Assembly: GCA_937901745.1 (NCBI GenBank)
Contig: CALGSZ010000057.1
Coordinates: forward strand, 124,001-188,000
Reading direction: 5' to 3'
Source: an uncultured Chloroflexota bacterium
Lineage (GTDB): Bacteria > Chloroflexota > Chloroflexia > Thermomicrobiales > UBA6265
DNA: 64,000 nucleotides
Positions 35,129 through 44,403 of the stretch are shown here, piece by piece. Position numbers and translations under genes: made by a program. The notes beneath the pieces are model-generated. The model did not search any database. It had not been told where the DNA came from and saw only the letters and a program-made list of their open reading frames with translations. The stretch's first letter is position 1, and the number at the start of each line of letters is the position of its first letter.

Positions 35129-36049
35129 TTGGACTTCATTTGGGCAATCATCAGTCTCCTGATCTTGTTAGGCGCGGCGTATGGCATGGCGTATTGGGCG
35201 AACCGCGCCGAACGCGATCGCTCGGCACGGGTTGGGCTCTACATTCTCTTCGGGCTTCCGGGGACATTCGTCGGAATCTACGGCCTCGCTCAGGCGGTGA
35301 ATCGGCGAGACACTGGATGGGTCTGGCTGGCAGTCGCCTTGGGCATGACACTGCCGCTCATCCCGCCGGTGCGAGCGGCGTTTGCCTCGTTCCTACCGTT
35401 CAACCCGGCGTCGGCCGTGGACATGACCGGCCTGTGTATTCTGCTGGCCGCGATCGGGTTCCTGGTGACCTCCTACGCACTCGATCCCTCCCCAGCGGAC
35501 ATCGATGAGGCGGTTGAAGTCTCCGATCTGGCGGTCCAGTTCATCGCGGGCCTCGCGCTCGCATTCATTACTGTCGGCTGGCGGATCAAGCGGAGCTTCC
35601 GCGAAGCGGTCGTGCGCCTTGGTCTGACGATGCCGACGCCGCGCGTCGTGGGGGTCGGCGTTGGCACGGTTTTCATCATCTTCATCGTGCTGGCGATCGC
35701 TGGCGTCCTCACTGAGATTTTTCAGCCGGACATCTCACGAGAGATCTCCCAGGCAACGCAAGAGATCACCGAAAACGTCAAGAACCCGGTTGGCGCGGTC
35801 TTCTTCGGGCTTGGCGCGGGCGCGAGCGAGGAGCTCCTCGTGCGCGGAGCGATTCAGCCCAAGTACGGCCTCATCGTGAGCGCGCTCCTATTTGCCCTCT
35901 TGCACAGCCAGTACGGCGTTTCGTTTGTGCTGCTGGGTGTCTTCCTGGTTGGCCTCGTCCTCGGTTTGGAGCGAAAGTATTTCGGCACGACGGCCGCGAT
36001 CATCACCCACGCAATCTTCAATACAATCTCCGTGCTGCTCGGCTCGTAG
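35129..36049 (+). CDS. CPBP family intramembrane glutamic endopeptidase (CAAX protease-like)
   Basis: 306 aa from a TTG at 35129; the ribosome site is weak. Seven to eight hydrophobic segments are visible. The family motifs are in place: EELLVRG (the EExxxR of motif 1, about residue 232), LFALLHSQYG (motif 2, His), and IITHAIFNT (motif 3, HxxxN). Bacterial CPBP proteins are self-immunity factors for bacteriocins or regulators of membrane signalling; the role here is not shown. It is the first of a run of plus-strand genes. Confidence 0.85.
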   Translation: MDFIWAIISLLILLGAAYGMAYWANRAERDRSARVGLYILFGLPGTFVGIYGLAQAVNRRDTGWVWLAVALGMTLPLIPPVRAAFASFLPFNPASAVDMTGLCILLAAIGFLVTSYALDPSPADIDEAVEVSDLAVQFIAGLALAFITVGWRIKRSFREAVVRLGLTMPTPRVVGVGVGTVFIIFIVLAIAGVLTEIFQPDISREISQATQEITENVKNPVGAVFFGLGAGASEELLVRGAIQPKYGLIVSALLFALLHSQYGVSFVLLGVFLVGLVLGLERKYFGTTAAIITHAIFNTISVLLGS

Positions 36050-36143
36050 CCGGCCGCGTTTGGATGAAGCCGGTCCCGCGAGTAGCCGGTGCGGGTTTAG
36101 CCCGCTCGGATAGCGTAGCCTCCTGCGTCGAGGGAGAGCGGCC

Positions 36144-37709
36144 ATGCGCCTCGTAGAGATTCGTGACCTCGACGGCCCGAACCTGTTCCTGCTCGAACCG
36201 GCGATCAAGGTCGAGCTTGCGCTCGATGGCGCGCCGCTCTCGGCGGTAGAGGCGCTCGGTCAGACCGTGCTCGAGTTGCACCAGCGAGCCGGCGCCGATC
36301 TGCCACGGATCACCGTCGCCGAAATGGAGACACCAGGTCAGGCGACGCTGGCGTTCTCTTGGGACCACCGCCGGTTCGCGCTTGGCATCGCGGATGCCAT
36401 CGCCAGGATCGCAACCGGCGAGACGGGTGACCTCTCAGACGCGGCCGCGCGGCTGCGCGAAATCCGCGCTGAGTGTAAGGCCGACGATGCCCCGCTGATG
36501 ATCCGCGACACCGACCGCCGGATGCGGGCGATCGCCGTCACGGGAACGAACGGTAAGACGACCACGACTCGCCTGATCGCGCACATCGGGCGCGTGGCCG
36601 GTCTCCGCGTTGGCTGGTGCTCCTCGGCCGGTGTCTATATCAACGGCGCACAGGTCATTGAGGGCGATTACTCCGGGCCGTCGGGCGCGCGACGGGTGTT
36701 GACCGAGCCTGGCTTGGACCTCGCCGTGCTGGAGACCGCGCGCGGCGGTATCTTGCTGCGCGGCGTCGCCTATGAGAGCAACGACGTCGGCGTCTTCATC
36801 AACGTCAGTGCGGATCATCTCGATCTCCAAGGGATTCGCACCGTACAGGGGTTGGCGCGGGTCAAGTCGATCGTCGCGCGGGTGACGCGCCCCGAGGGGT
36901 ACGCGGTCCTGAACGCCGACGATCCCTTGGTGCTCGCCGTAGGGGAGACGGTCCGGGCGCGTCGATTCCTCGTTTCCCGGGACGAGCGCAACCCAGCCGT
37001 GCTCGCGCACGTCGCGGCTGGCGGGCGCGCGCTGGTGGCGACACCGCGGGAACTGGTTCACCTCGAGGGCGGCGAACGCGCGACGATCCTGCCCCTGTCG
37101 GAGGTCCCGATCACCTTCGGCGGGCGGGCGTGGCACATGGTCGAAAATGCCCTCTGCGCCGCCGCGGCCTGTCTTGGAATTGGATTGGACATGCAGGCGA
37201 TCTGCGAGGGCCTGCGCACGTTCCGTAACACGCCATCTGACAATCCGGGACGGCTGAACGTTTTTCGCGTAGGCGGCGCGTCGGTCATCCTCGACTACGC
37301 GCACAACGAGGCAGGTCTCGATTGCCTCCTCGACTTCGCTGAGACGCTGAAGCAGCCGGGCGGCCGGGTGATCTCGATCATCGGCACGGCCGGAGACCGC
37401 ACCGCCGAATCACTTCGCGAGCTTGGCCGAATCGCGGCGCGTCGCAGCGAGGTGGTCATAGTCAAGGGGACCAAGAAGTATCTACGCGGGCGGAATCTGG
37501 AGGAGTTGATCGGCCTCTACGTGGAGGGTATCGAGAACGCTGGCGCCACGCCGTATGCCATTGAGCCGTTGGAGTTGCCGGCAACCGAGCGGGCGCTGGA
37601 AATTGCGCGGCCTGGAGACGTTATCGCGATCATGGCGCAGGAGCAGATCGAAGAGATCGTCTCGCTGCTTCAGGGGCGCGGGCAGGCGGTCGAGGCGCTT
37701 TCGACCTGA
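36144..37709 (+). CDS. Mur ligase family protein, like the C-terminal part of cyanophycin synthetase
   Basis: 521 aa; GGGAGAG just before the ATG. A region of about 125 residues at the N-terminus matches the start of cyanophycin synthetase in outline (FLLEPAIKVELALDG), but the ATP-grasp domain that full-length cyanophycin synthetase carries is absent. The Mur ligase core has the P-loop GTNGKTTTT (residues 134-142), the ETARGGI catalytic Glu segment, DHLDLQG, the RFRNTPSDNPGRLN-like loop (LRTFRNTPSDNPGRLNVF) and DYAHNEAG. It should join an amino acid or peptide to a carboxylate using ATP. Which product is made is unknown. It opens a cluster with PIG-L and galactokinase genes. Confidence 0.85.
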   Translation: MRLVEIRDLDGPNLFLLEPAIKVELALDGAPLSAVEALGQTVLELHQRAGADLPRITVAEMETPGQATLAFSWDHRRFALGIADAIARIATGETGDLSDAAARLREIRAECKADDAPLMIRDTDRRMRAIAVTGTNGKTTTTRLIAHIGRVAGLRVGWCSSAGVYINGAQVIEGDYSGPSGARRVLTEPGLDLAVLETARGGILLRGVAYESNDVGVFINVSADHLDLQGIRTVQGLARVKSIVARVTRPEGYAVLNADDPLVLAVGETVRARRFLVSRDERNPAVLAHVAAGGRALVATPRELVHLEGGERATILPLSEVPITFGGRAWHMVENALCAAAACLGIGLDMQAICEGLRTFRNTPSDNPGRLNVFRVGGASVILDYAHNEAGLDCLLDFAETLKQPGGRVISIIGTAGDRTAESLRELGRIAARRSEVVIVKGTKKYLRGRNLEELIGLYVEGIENAGATPYAIEPLELPATERALEIARPGDVIAIMAQEQIEEIVSLLQGRGQAVEALST

Positions 37710-37798
37710 CGGTGGCGGACGCACCGCGACGCCGTGCCGTACGATTCGTCAGTAAATCAACATCGTGAACCGGGACGGGGAGGAGTAGCAACGAGCCA

Positions 37799-38506
37799 AT
37801 GACTGAGCAAACACCTTGGGATGGCTGGGATGTCTACATGCTGGTGGTCGCGCACCCGGACGACGCCGAATTCTCCTCGGGTGGCACGATCGCGCGGCTG
37901 ACGCGAGCGGGCAAGCGCGTGATCATCATCCAGGTGACCTCCGGCGATAAGGGGACGGCCGATCCAAACATCAACCCGGAGCGTCTCGCCCAGATCAGAG
38001 AGGCGGAAGAGCTCGAGGCGGCGCGGCGCCTGGGCGTGGCCGAGACGGTCTTCCTGCGCTGCCCCGATGGCGAGCTGTTCCCGGACCTCGCGTTGCGCGA
38101 GAAGATCGTTCGAGAGATTCGCAAGCACCGGCCAGATGTCATCATCACCCACGATCCGTACCGGCCCTACGCGCTCCATCCTGACCACCGCGCCGTCGGC
38201 TTGGCCACGGTCGACGCGGTCTATCCCACGGCGCGCGATCCGCACTACTTCCCGGAGCACCTGCGGTCCGGTCTCCAGCCGCACAAGACGGCGGAAATCT
38301 GGTTCTTCAACGCCGAGCATCCGGATCTGTACGTCGACATCACGGACACGATCGAAGCGAAGTTCGATGCTCTGCGCGCGCACGTCTCCCAGATTGGGGA
38401 TGGCGAAGAAGTCTTGCCGCGGGTGCGCGATCGGGCTCAGGAGATCGCAAAGGATCAGCCGTTCGAGCTAGCCGAGGCCTTCAAGGTCGTGCAGATGCGG
38501 CGCTAG
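37799..38506 (+). CDS. PIG-L family deacetylase
   Basis: 235 aa; GGGGAGGAG 16 bases before the ATG. The zinc motif AHPDDAEFSSGG (His and Asp ligands, about residues 17-22) and the second His in HPDHRAVG (about residue 126) are present, as in the LmbE/BshB/MshB family, which deacetylates N-acetylglucosaminyl conjugates such as those in bacillithiol or mycothiol synthesis. The gene begins 89 bases after the Mur ligase-like gene and is followed by galactokinase, 15 bases later. Substrate not evident. Confidence 0.9.
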   Translation: MTEQTPWDGWDVYMLVVAHPDDAEFSSGGTIARLTRAGKRVIIIQVTSGDKGTADPNINPERLAQIREAEELEAARRLGVAETVFLRCPDGELFPDLALREKIVREIRKHRPDVIITHDPYRPYALHPDHRAVGLATVDAVYPTARDPHYFPEHLRSGLQPHKTAEIWFFNAEHPDLYVDITDTIEAKFDALRAHVSQIGDGEEVLPRVRDRAQEIAKDQPFELAEAFKVVQMRR

Positions 38507-38521
38507 CGGCGGAGGGTAGCG

Positions 38522-39739
38522 ATGGAAGTCGAGTCCGCTCCAGCATTCGAGCGGGCGCGGCAGGCGGGTTCCGCGGCCTTTGGAGCGGGGTGGCGACCAT
38601 CGCTGGTGGCCGCCGCGCCGGGACGCCTTGAGCTGCTCGGCAACCATGTCGACTACAACGGCGGTCCCGTGCTGGGCGCGGCGATCAACCGCTACGTCAT
38701 CGTCCTCGCCGAAGAGGGAACATCGCCGCTGGGCCGGATCGAGGCGGTCATGGCCGACGCGGACGGGCAGCCGAGATTGGCCTTGCGGCCGGACGACCTC
38801 GAGGATTGGCGCAACGATGAGCCGCCACCTGAACCGCTTGACTACGTACGCGGGGCAATCGCGGCGTCCCGCGCTCGCTCCGAGGAGATCCGGGCGCCGC
38901 TGCGGATGGCGGTCGCCGGCGACGTTCCCATCGGCTTCGGTCTGAGCTCGTCGGCGGCGCTCTGCGTTGCTCTCTGCCAGGCGTTGAACGATCCGCTGCC
39001 CCCAGCGCGCGACCTCGTGCTCCTCGCGCAAGAGGCGGAGCACCGCGCCGGCACGCCGTGCGGGACGCTCGATCAATCGGTCTCCATCGCGGGTGGCGTC
39101 GTGCGGTACGACGGCACGACGCTGGCGACCGAACGGATCGATCCTGACCTCGGGGAGTACGCGTTCGCGGTTGCCGATTCGGGAGTGGCGCGGTCGCTCG
39201 GCGCGTCTTCGTATCCCGTGCGCGTTGCCGAGTCGCAACGGGCGCTAGAGATCGCGCGCCGGCATGTCGATTCAGCATTGCCGAACCTAGCCGCGCTCGG
39301 CCGGGATGGATACGAGCGGCTGGCGGCGCTTGGGCCGGAGGACATGCCGGAGACGCTTCTTCGCCGCGTGCGGCACATCGTCTCGGAGGTGGAGCGGGTC
39401 GAGGCCGGAATGGCGGCAATGCAGGCCGGCGACTGGGTTACTTTCGGCTCCCTGATGACGGCCTCAGGGCGCTCCTCAGCCGAGGATTACGAGATCAGCC
39501 ATCCTCGTGTGGAAGATCTGGTGCGAGAGGCGCTGGAAGTCGAGGGAGTGCTTGGTGCGCGGATGATGGGCGGCGGTGAGGGCGGCTCGGCGCTGATCTT
39601 GTTGCCCCGGTTCCGCGTGGATGCGCTCATTGGCCGGCTGTACGACGGCTACTACGCCCGCCACGGGATGGCCGACCGCGAAGACCTCGTTCACATCTTT
39701 AGCTTCGCTGATGGAGCGACCGTCAGGCGGTTGACTTGA
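38522..39739 (+). CDS. galK: Galactokinase (GHMP kinase family)
   Basis: 405 aa; GGAGGG seven bases before the ATG. The galactokinase signature near the N-terminus reads PGRLELLGNHVDYNGG (PGRxNLxGEHxDY family, with Asn for Glu). The GHMP ATP-binding loop GFGLSSSAALC is at about 138, and the third motif GGGEGGSALIL at about 345. GTPCGTLDQSVSIAGG contains the catalytic Asp (D near residue 185). It phosphorylates galactose, or a related sugar because the first motif differs. It follows PIG-L directly and may work with it in sugar conjugate metabolism. Confidence 0.88.
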   Translation: MEVESAPAFERARQAGSAAFGAGWRPSLVAAAPGRLELLGNHVDYNGGPVLGAAINRYVIVLAEEGTSPLGRIEAVMADADGQPRLALRPDDLEDWRNDEPPPEPLDYVRGAIAASRARSEEIRAPLRMAVAGDVPIGFGLSSSAALCVALCQALNDPLPPARDLVLLAQEAEHRAGTPCGTLDQSVSIAGGVVRYDGTTLATERIDPDLGEYAFAVADSGVARSLGASSYPVRVAESQRALEIARRHVDSALPNLAALGRDGYERLAALGPEDMPETLLRRVRHIVSEVERVEAGMAAMQAGDWVTFGSLMTASGRSSAEDYEISHPRVEDLVREALEVEGVLGARMMGGGEGGSALILLPRFRVDALIGRLYDGYYARHGMADREDLVHIFSFADGATVRRLT

Positions 39740-39754
39740 CCCTCGGATTGCCCG

Positions 39755-40081
39755 CTACGTCGTCGCGTTCGCGGGGAGCGTCCATTTCGGCTTGCGCTTG
39801 ATGTCGCGGCTGCCGCGCCTGCGGTTGCGGTAGGCGGTGGTCAGGTGCTGGCCGGTGGCGGGGTCGAGGACGAGGATCGTCCCTTCCAAGCGGCGCAGGT
39901 GATCGACGCGGCGGTCTTCGGCGGGGATATCTCGCAGCCCGAGGTGGACGAAGAGCGCCTTGCCCGCGTGGTAGAGCCGGCCGTGCGCTAGGACGTAGCG
40001 AACGTCCTCGACCGACAAGTTGCGTTGCGCGAGGCGGCGTCCGGCATGCTGCGAAATCGTGGTGAGACGTGGCTCCCGCAT
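39755..40081 (-). CDS. DUF4258-like protein (108 aa)
   Basis: Start at 40081 has GGGAGG eight bases upstream, better than the longer frames from 40171 and 40201. The N-terminal pattern ISQHAGRRLAQRNLSVEDVRYVL resembles the DUF4258 family (HAxxRxxQRGIxxxDVxxxL), small proteins sometimes classed with toxins. A Lys/Arg-rich C-terminus could bind nucleic acid. No antitoxin partner is seen next to it. It converges with galK. Identity tentative. Confidence 0.6.
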   Translation of the reverse strand: MREPRLTTISQHAGRRLAQRNLSVEDVRYVLAHGRLYHAGKALFVHLGLRDIPAEDRRVDHLRRLEGTILVLDPATGQHLTTAYRNRRRGSRDIKRKPKWTLPANATT

Positions 40082-40268
40082 CGCCAAGACCTCCCGGCAG
40101 AATGCATCATTGCCGCTGATCCTGCGGCCTCTCGGATCTCCCTCTGAGACCCTCTCCTCCTTCCGAAGCATGGAAGACCGAACCTGCGGGTGTACGTACA
40201 TTATGCGCAGAGAATGCCTCTGTCAAGATCTTGGGGTAGGAAGGTGGGCCGGGCCCAAATGGACGGGG

Positions 40269-41240
40269 CTAGTACCCGGCCTCGGGATCGACGAGGTTGA
40301 TGAGGTCCTGGCCGGCGCGGAAACGCTCGATGTTCGCGCTCAGAATCTCAACGGCGCGATCCCAATAGCGAGGCGTCGCTCCTGAGGTGTGGGCGGTGAT
40401 GATGACGTTCTCCATGTCCCAGAGCGGAGAGTCCGGTGGCAGTGGCTCGGGGTCGGTCACGTCCAGTCCGGCGCCGGCGAGATGCCCGGACTGGAGAGCC
40501 TCAATGAGCGCCTGTGTCTCGACGATGGGGCCGCGCCCGATGTTGTAGAGATAGCTGCCGGGCCGCATCGCGGCAATCGTTTCGCGATTGAACAGGCCGT
40601 GTGTCTCGCGCGTCAGCGGCAGGCAGATGGCGACGTGGTCAGCGCGACCGAGCATCGCGGGGAGCTGTTCGATCCCCGCGACTTCCGCGCATCCCGGGAC
40701 AGAGCCCTGACCAGGCCGGCGGCGCACGCCGAGGACGGTCATCCCGAGCGCCGAAGCACGCTGGGCGAGTGCCTGTCCGATGTCGCCCGTGCCGACGACG
40801 AGGAGTGTTTGGCCGTCGAGCTCGAAGACGCCACGCCGGCCATCTTCGTCCCGCCACTCGTGCGCGACCTGTCCGCGCATCAGGAACGGCAGCCGCCGCG
40901 CGAATGCGAGCATCATCGCCAGGATGTGCTCGGAGATGTTCGTCGCGTGGACGCCGCTGTTGTTCGTGATGAGAATGCCGCGTTGGATCAGCTCGGGATG
41001 GAGGATGTCATCCACTCCTGCGCCGACAGTTTGCAGCCAGCGGAGCCGAGTGGCGCGCGCGACCTGCTCTGGGGTGAGCCGCCAGTTGAGGACGGCGTCG
41101 GCTTCTGGTAGGCGGCGATCGAACTCTTCTCCCGTCGCCACGACGAACTCGATATCCGGGAATCGCTCGCGCAGCCGGGCGAGCTGGGACTCGGAGAGCT
41201 CAGCTCCGATCAGCAGGAGCCGAAGTTCACGCGCCGCCAT
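40269..41240 (-). CDS. D-2-hydroxyacid dehydrogenase family protein
   Basis: 323 aa. The NAD-binding loop VVGTGDIGQALA is at about residue 147, and the catalytic set is visible: Arg in NIGRGPIV, Glu in DPEPLPPDSPLW, His in ITAHTSG. The N-terminal substrate domain has LRWLQTVGAGVDD, and the family motif NNSGVHATNISEHILAMMLA follows. The enzyme reduces a 2-oxoacid or oxidises a D-2-hydroxyacid (glyoxylate, hydroxypyruvate or similar) with NAD(P). Exact substrate unknown. It lies 26 bases from the moaA stop, on the same strand. Confidence 0.92.
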   Translation of the reverse strand: MAARELRLLLIGAELSESQLARLRERFPDIEFVVATGEEFDRRLPEADAVLNWRLTPEQVARATRLRWLQTVGAGVDDILHPELIQRGILITNNSGVHATNISEHILAMMLAFARRLPFLMRGQVAHEWRDEDGRRGVFELDGQTLLVVGTGDIGQALAQRASALGMTVLGVRRRPGQGSVPGCAEVAGIEQLPAMLGRADHVAICLPLTRETHGLFNRETIAAMRPGSYLYNIGRGPIVETQALIEALQSGHLAGAGLDVTDPEPLPPDSPLWDMENVIITAHTSGATPRYWDRAVEILSANIERFRAGQDLINLVDPEAGY

Positions 41241-41266
41241 CGAAATGACCGCCTCTTAGATGCTCA

Positions 41267-42313
41267 TTAGCCGCCGATCTGAGACATGCCGCGGCCGGTG
41301 TTGCGCTCGCCTTCGGCCAAGCCGTGCCCCCACGGCTTGCGCCAGATGCCGGCGAGAAGCTGCTGCTCGAGCGTGGCGTCATCAGCGCCGCTGCGCACGA
41401 GGTCGCGCAGCTCTAGCTCGTCCGGCCGCAGCAGGCAGAGTCGGAGCTTACCATCCGCGGTCAGGCGGACGCGGTTGCAGTGCGCGCAGAAGGGAGCGGA
41501 CACCGGGGAGATGAACCCGATGGTGCCGCGAGCGCCGGGGATTCGCCAGAGGCGCGCCGGGTCCGAGGGATCGGTCTCGATCGGCTCCAACGGGCCGAAC
41601 CGCTCCTCGAGACGCGCTTTCGTCTCCGCCGACGTCACCAGCCCCTCGTCGTAGACGACGCCGACGCCTTCCATCGGCATGATCTCGAGGAAGCGCATCT
41701 GCCAGGGGCGGTCGAGGGTCAGCGCCGCAAGCTCACCGACCTCATGGTCATTGTGTCCGCGCACGACGACCGCGTTGATCTTGATCGGCGAAAGCCCGAC
41801 GCTGTCCGCCGCTTCCAGCCCGGCCCAAACGAGATCGAGGCGGCCACCGCGCGTCATCAGCTTGAACTTGACCGGGTCCAGCGTGTCGAGGCTGACGTTG
41901 ACCCGGTCGAGCCCGGCTTCCTTGAGAGGAGCGGCGAGGCGCGAGAGGAGCAGGCCGTTCGTCGTCATCGAGATCTCCTCGATGCCGGGGAACGCCTTCA
42001 TCTCACGCACCAAATCCACGAGATGCGGGCGGACGGTCGGCTCGCCGCCGGTCAGTCGCAGCTTCTTGAAGCCCAGCTTGGCGAAGATGCGGACGAGCCG
42101 CAGAAGCTCCTCATCGGTCAGGAGCTCGTCGCGAGGCTGGAACTTCATCCCGACCGCCGGCATGCAATAGACGCAGCGGAAATTGCAGCGGTCGGTGAGC
42201 GAGATTCGCAGGTAGGTCATCTGCCGGCCGAACGAGTCGAACGCGGCAGCGGGGCGCGGGGCATCAGCGGGTGAGACCACAAGCGGTATTGGCCGTTCGA
42301 GCGTCGTGACCAT
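41267..42313 (-). CDS. moaA: GTP 3',8-cyclase MoaA (molybdenum cofactor biosynthesis)
   Basis: 348 aa from the ATG at 42313 with GGGGGA a few bases upstream; the in-frame extension to 42418 is unlikely. The radical SAM motif CNFRCVYC is at about residue 40, then GGEPTVRP, and the C-terminal cluster Cys set in PFCAHCNRVRLTADGKLRLCL. The protein ends SQIGG; the C-terminal Gly-Gly is needed for activity. MoaA turns GTP into 3',8-cyclo-7,8-dihydro-GTP with MoaC. Other moa genes are not in this window. Confidence 0.95.
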   Translation of the reverse strand: MVTTLERPIPLVVSPADAPRPAAAFDSFGRQMTYLRISLTDRCNFRCVYCMPAVGMKFQPRDELLTDEELLRLVRIFAKLGFKKLRLTGGEPTVRPHLVDLVREMKAFPGIEEISMTTNGLLLSRLAAPLKEAGLDRVNVSLDTLDPVKFKLMTRGGRLDLVWAGLEAADSVGLSPIKINAVVVRGHNDHEVGELAALTLDRPWQMRFLEIMPMEGVGVVYDEGLVTSAETKARLEERFGPLEPIETDPSDPARLWRIPGARGTIGFISPVSAPFCAHCNRVRLTADGKLRLCLLRPDELELRDLVRSGADDATLEQQLLAGIWRKPWGHGLAEGERNTGRGMSQIGG

Positions 42314-42454
42314 CTGTCCCCCGCGGTGCGCCAAATTGAGGCCGGAGCTACTTGAGTCTCCGAATAGCCAACCTTTGACTATAACGGGCACGATAGCACG
42401 CGCCTCGCATCGAGTCAAACGCCGGCGACAGGTCGAGACCGAAGGCGCGAACGC

Positions 42455-43714
42455 TCAATGCGGCCGATATTTCCGGACCTCAGGCATCAACACGGAGACG
42501 AGCAGCGCCACGAGTAGCGTGCCGAGGCCGCCAATCGCGACCGACGGGCCGACGCCGATCAGTGACGCCGCGATGCCAGCCTCGAACTCCCCGAGTTGTG
42601 GCCCGCCTGACGCCAGCATCGAATGGGTTGCAGCAACCCGTCCCCGCAAGTGATCCGGGGTGACCAGATTCCGAATCGTCAAGCGCAAGGCCATGCTGAC
42701 CGAGTCGGACGCGCCGGCCATGGCCAGAAGGAGGAGCGACAGCCAGAACGTCTCACTTAGGCCGAAGGCCATCACGCTCAGGCCATAGGCGGCGATCGCC
42801 ATCAGGACCGCGCGGCCGGGCTGGCGCGGTGGCGTGGCGACGCTCATCACCAGGCTGCCGATAACGGCCCCGGTCGCGGTGGACGCGTAGAGGAACCCTA
42901 ATCCGCGCGGCCCGACGTCGAGAATCTCCGTCGCAAAGATCGGCATCAGCACGTTCGCCGTGCCGAAGAACGTCGCCGCGAAATCGGCGACCATGACGCC
43001 GACGAGCACGCGCGATGTCCGGAGAAACGAAAACCCTTCAACCATGGCTCGCCAGGCGCTGACCTCGGCTCGGACGGCGACCGGGCGGGCTCGGATGGCG
43101 AATGCGGCGCTGGCCACCCCAAGGAAGGTGAGGGAGTCGAGCGCGAAGATCGGGGAGACGCTGAATCGGGAGATGAGCCAGCCCGAGACGACGGGGCCAG
43201 TGACGGTTGCGACCTGCATCGCCAGGATCTGCAGGCTCATCGCGCCGGCGATCTCCGATCGCGGGACCAGCGAGGGGATGAATGCCTGGCGGGCGGGGCC
43301 ACCGATCGCGGCGAGCCCGCTTGCCAGCAGCGTGATCGCGTAGATCGCGGCGAGGCTGCTCCGGTCCGTGGCAGCGAGGAGCGCGAGCAGCCCAGAAGTG
43401 CCGGCGAGCGAGACCTGCGAGCCGATCAGGAGTTTGCGACGGTCCCGCCGATCCGCGAGCACGCCGCCGAATAGCCCGACAATGGCGACGGCGGTGAATT
43501 GAAGAAGCCCAAGCACGCCGAGTCGGAGCGCGTCACCGGTCAGGTCGTAGACGAGCCAGGCGATCGCGACGCGCTGCATCTGCGTGCCGAAGCTCGACGC
43601 GAACTCTGCTTGCCATAACAGGCGAAAGTCGCGATGACGAAGGACAGCGTAGGCGTGGCGTGCCGGCTCTGCGGTCCGCGCTGCGGCGTCGGCGGGCGGC
43701 TTACCGGTTGTCAT
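42455..43714 (-). CDS. MFS transporter (enterobactin exporter EntS-like)
   Basis: 419 aa with twelve hydrophobic segments in two halves. The start VLRHRDFRLLWQAEFASSFG, followed by AIAWLVYDLTGDALRLG and GVLADRRDRRKLL, is the typical opening of the DHA3 branch, and VTPDHLRGRVAATHSM is the conserved mid-protein loop. Members export siderophores, drugs or macrolides. No ribosome site of strength precedes the start. It is divergent from the Dcd/Dut gene. Confidence 0.9.
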   Translation of the reverse strand: MTTGKPPADAAARTAEPARHAYAVLRHRDFRLLWQAEFASSFGTQMQRVAIAWLVYDLTGDALRLGVLGLLQFTAVAIVGLFGGVLADRRDRRKLLIGSQVSLAGTSGLLALLAATDRSSLAAIYAITLLASGLAAIGGPARQAFIPSLVPRSEIAGAMSLQILAMQVATVTGPVVSGWLISRFSVSPIFALDSLTFLGVASAAFAIRARPVAVRAEVSAWRAMVEGFSFLRTSRVLVGVMVADFAATFFGTANVLMPIFATEILDVGPRGLGFLYASTATGAVIGSLVMSVATPPRQPGRAVLMAIAAYGLSVMAFGLSETFWLSLLLLAMAGASDSVSMALRLTIRNLVTPDHLRGRVAATHSMLASGGPQLGEFEAGIAASLIGVGPSVAIGGLGTLLVALLVSVLMPEVRKYRPH

Positions 43715-43811
43715 CCGTGGTACGCTCGCTGTCCCGCGAGTTGGCCGGTGGTGGACCCGCCCCGAGTCGTCTGTCCGGCGCTAGTTCCACGCATGAGGGG
43801 AAGGAGCCGTG

Positions 43812-44360
43812 ATGGTAGAGAACCGTGCGATCTTGCCTGGAGTGCTGAGCCGGGAGCAGCTTCGCGAGCGCATTGCCGGCGATCCTCCGCTGATCTCCGA
43901 GTGGCTCGATCTGGAGGCGCAGCTTCAGCCCAACGGGTTCGATCTGACGCTGGCCGAGGTCCATAGCTACGAGGGGCCGGGCACGTTGCCGCGCGACAAC
44001 GCCGGACGCATCTTGCCGCCGCTCACGCCGATCGAGCCCGATGCGGACGGCATGTACCACCTGTCTCCTGGGCCATACCACGTCGTTTACAACGAGGTGG
44101 TGCATTTGCCGGAGGACCTGATGGCGCTCGGGAGGCCGCGGTCCAGCCTCAATCGCAGCGGAGTGACGATCCACACGGCCGTGTGGGACGCCGGGTACCA
44201 CGGACGCTCGACCTCGTTGCTGGTCGTGATCAACCCGCATGGATTCCGGATCGAACGAGGCGCCCGGCTCCTACAGCTCGTCTTCTTTGGGCTCTCGCGA
44301 CCGGTCGCCGAAGGATACCGCGGGATCTACCAGCGGGAGAATCTCACGCGTCGCGGCTGA
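43812..44360 (+). CDS. dCTP deaminase/dUTPase (Dcd/Dut) family protein
   Basis: 182 aa from the ATG at 43812, AAGGAG five bases upstream (a GTG three bases earlier is an alternative). The trimeric fold signatures are visible: LEAQLQPNGFDLTLAEV, GRPRSSLNRSGV, IHTAVWDAGYHGRSTSLLVV, and a C-terminal GYRGIYQREN. It resembles archaeal-type deoxyuridine triphosphatase within the Dcd superfamily. It would hydrolyse dUTP to dUMP or deaminate dCTP; the sequence does not settle which. Expressed on its own. Confidence 0.85.
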   Translation: MVENRAILPGVLSREQLRERIAGDPPLISEWLDLEAQLQPNGFDLTLAEVHSYEGPGTLPRDNAGRILPPLTPIEPDADGMYHLSPGPYHVVYNEVVHLPEDLMALGRPRSSLNRSGVTIHTAVWDAGYHGRSTSLLVVINPHGFRIERGARLLQLVFFGLSRPVAEGYRGIYQRENLTRRG

Positions 44361-44403
44361 CGTGCCACCGGCGCCGGTGGTTATTCCTCTAGATTGGCGG
44401 CGC

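Noticed and set aside
39755..40081. Toxin-antitoxin pair
   Set aside because: Only the DUF4258-like frame is present; no adjacent small antitoxin frame with a ribosome site was seen.
42314..42454. Possible molybdenum cofactor riboswitch before moaA
   Set aside because: No recognisable conserved core or paired elements were found in this short interval.
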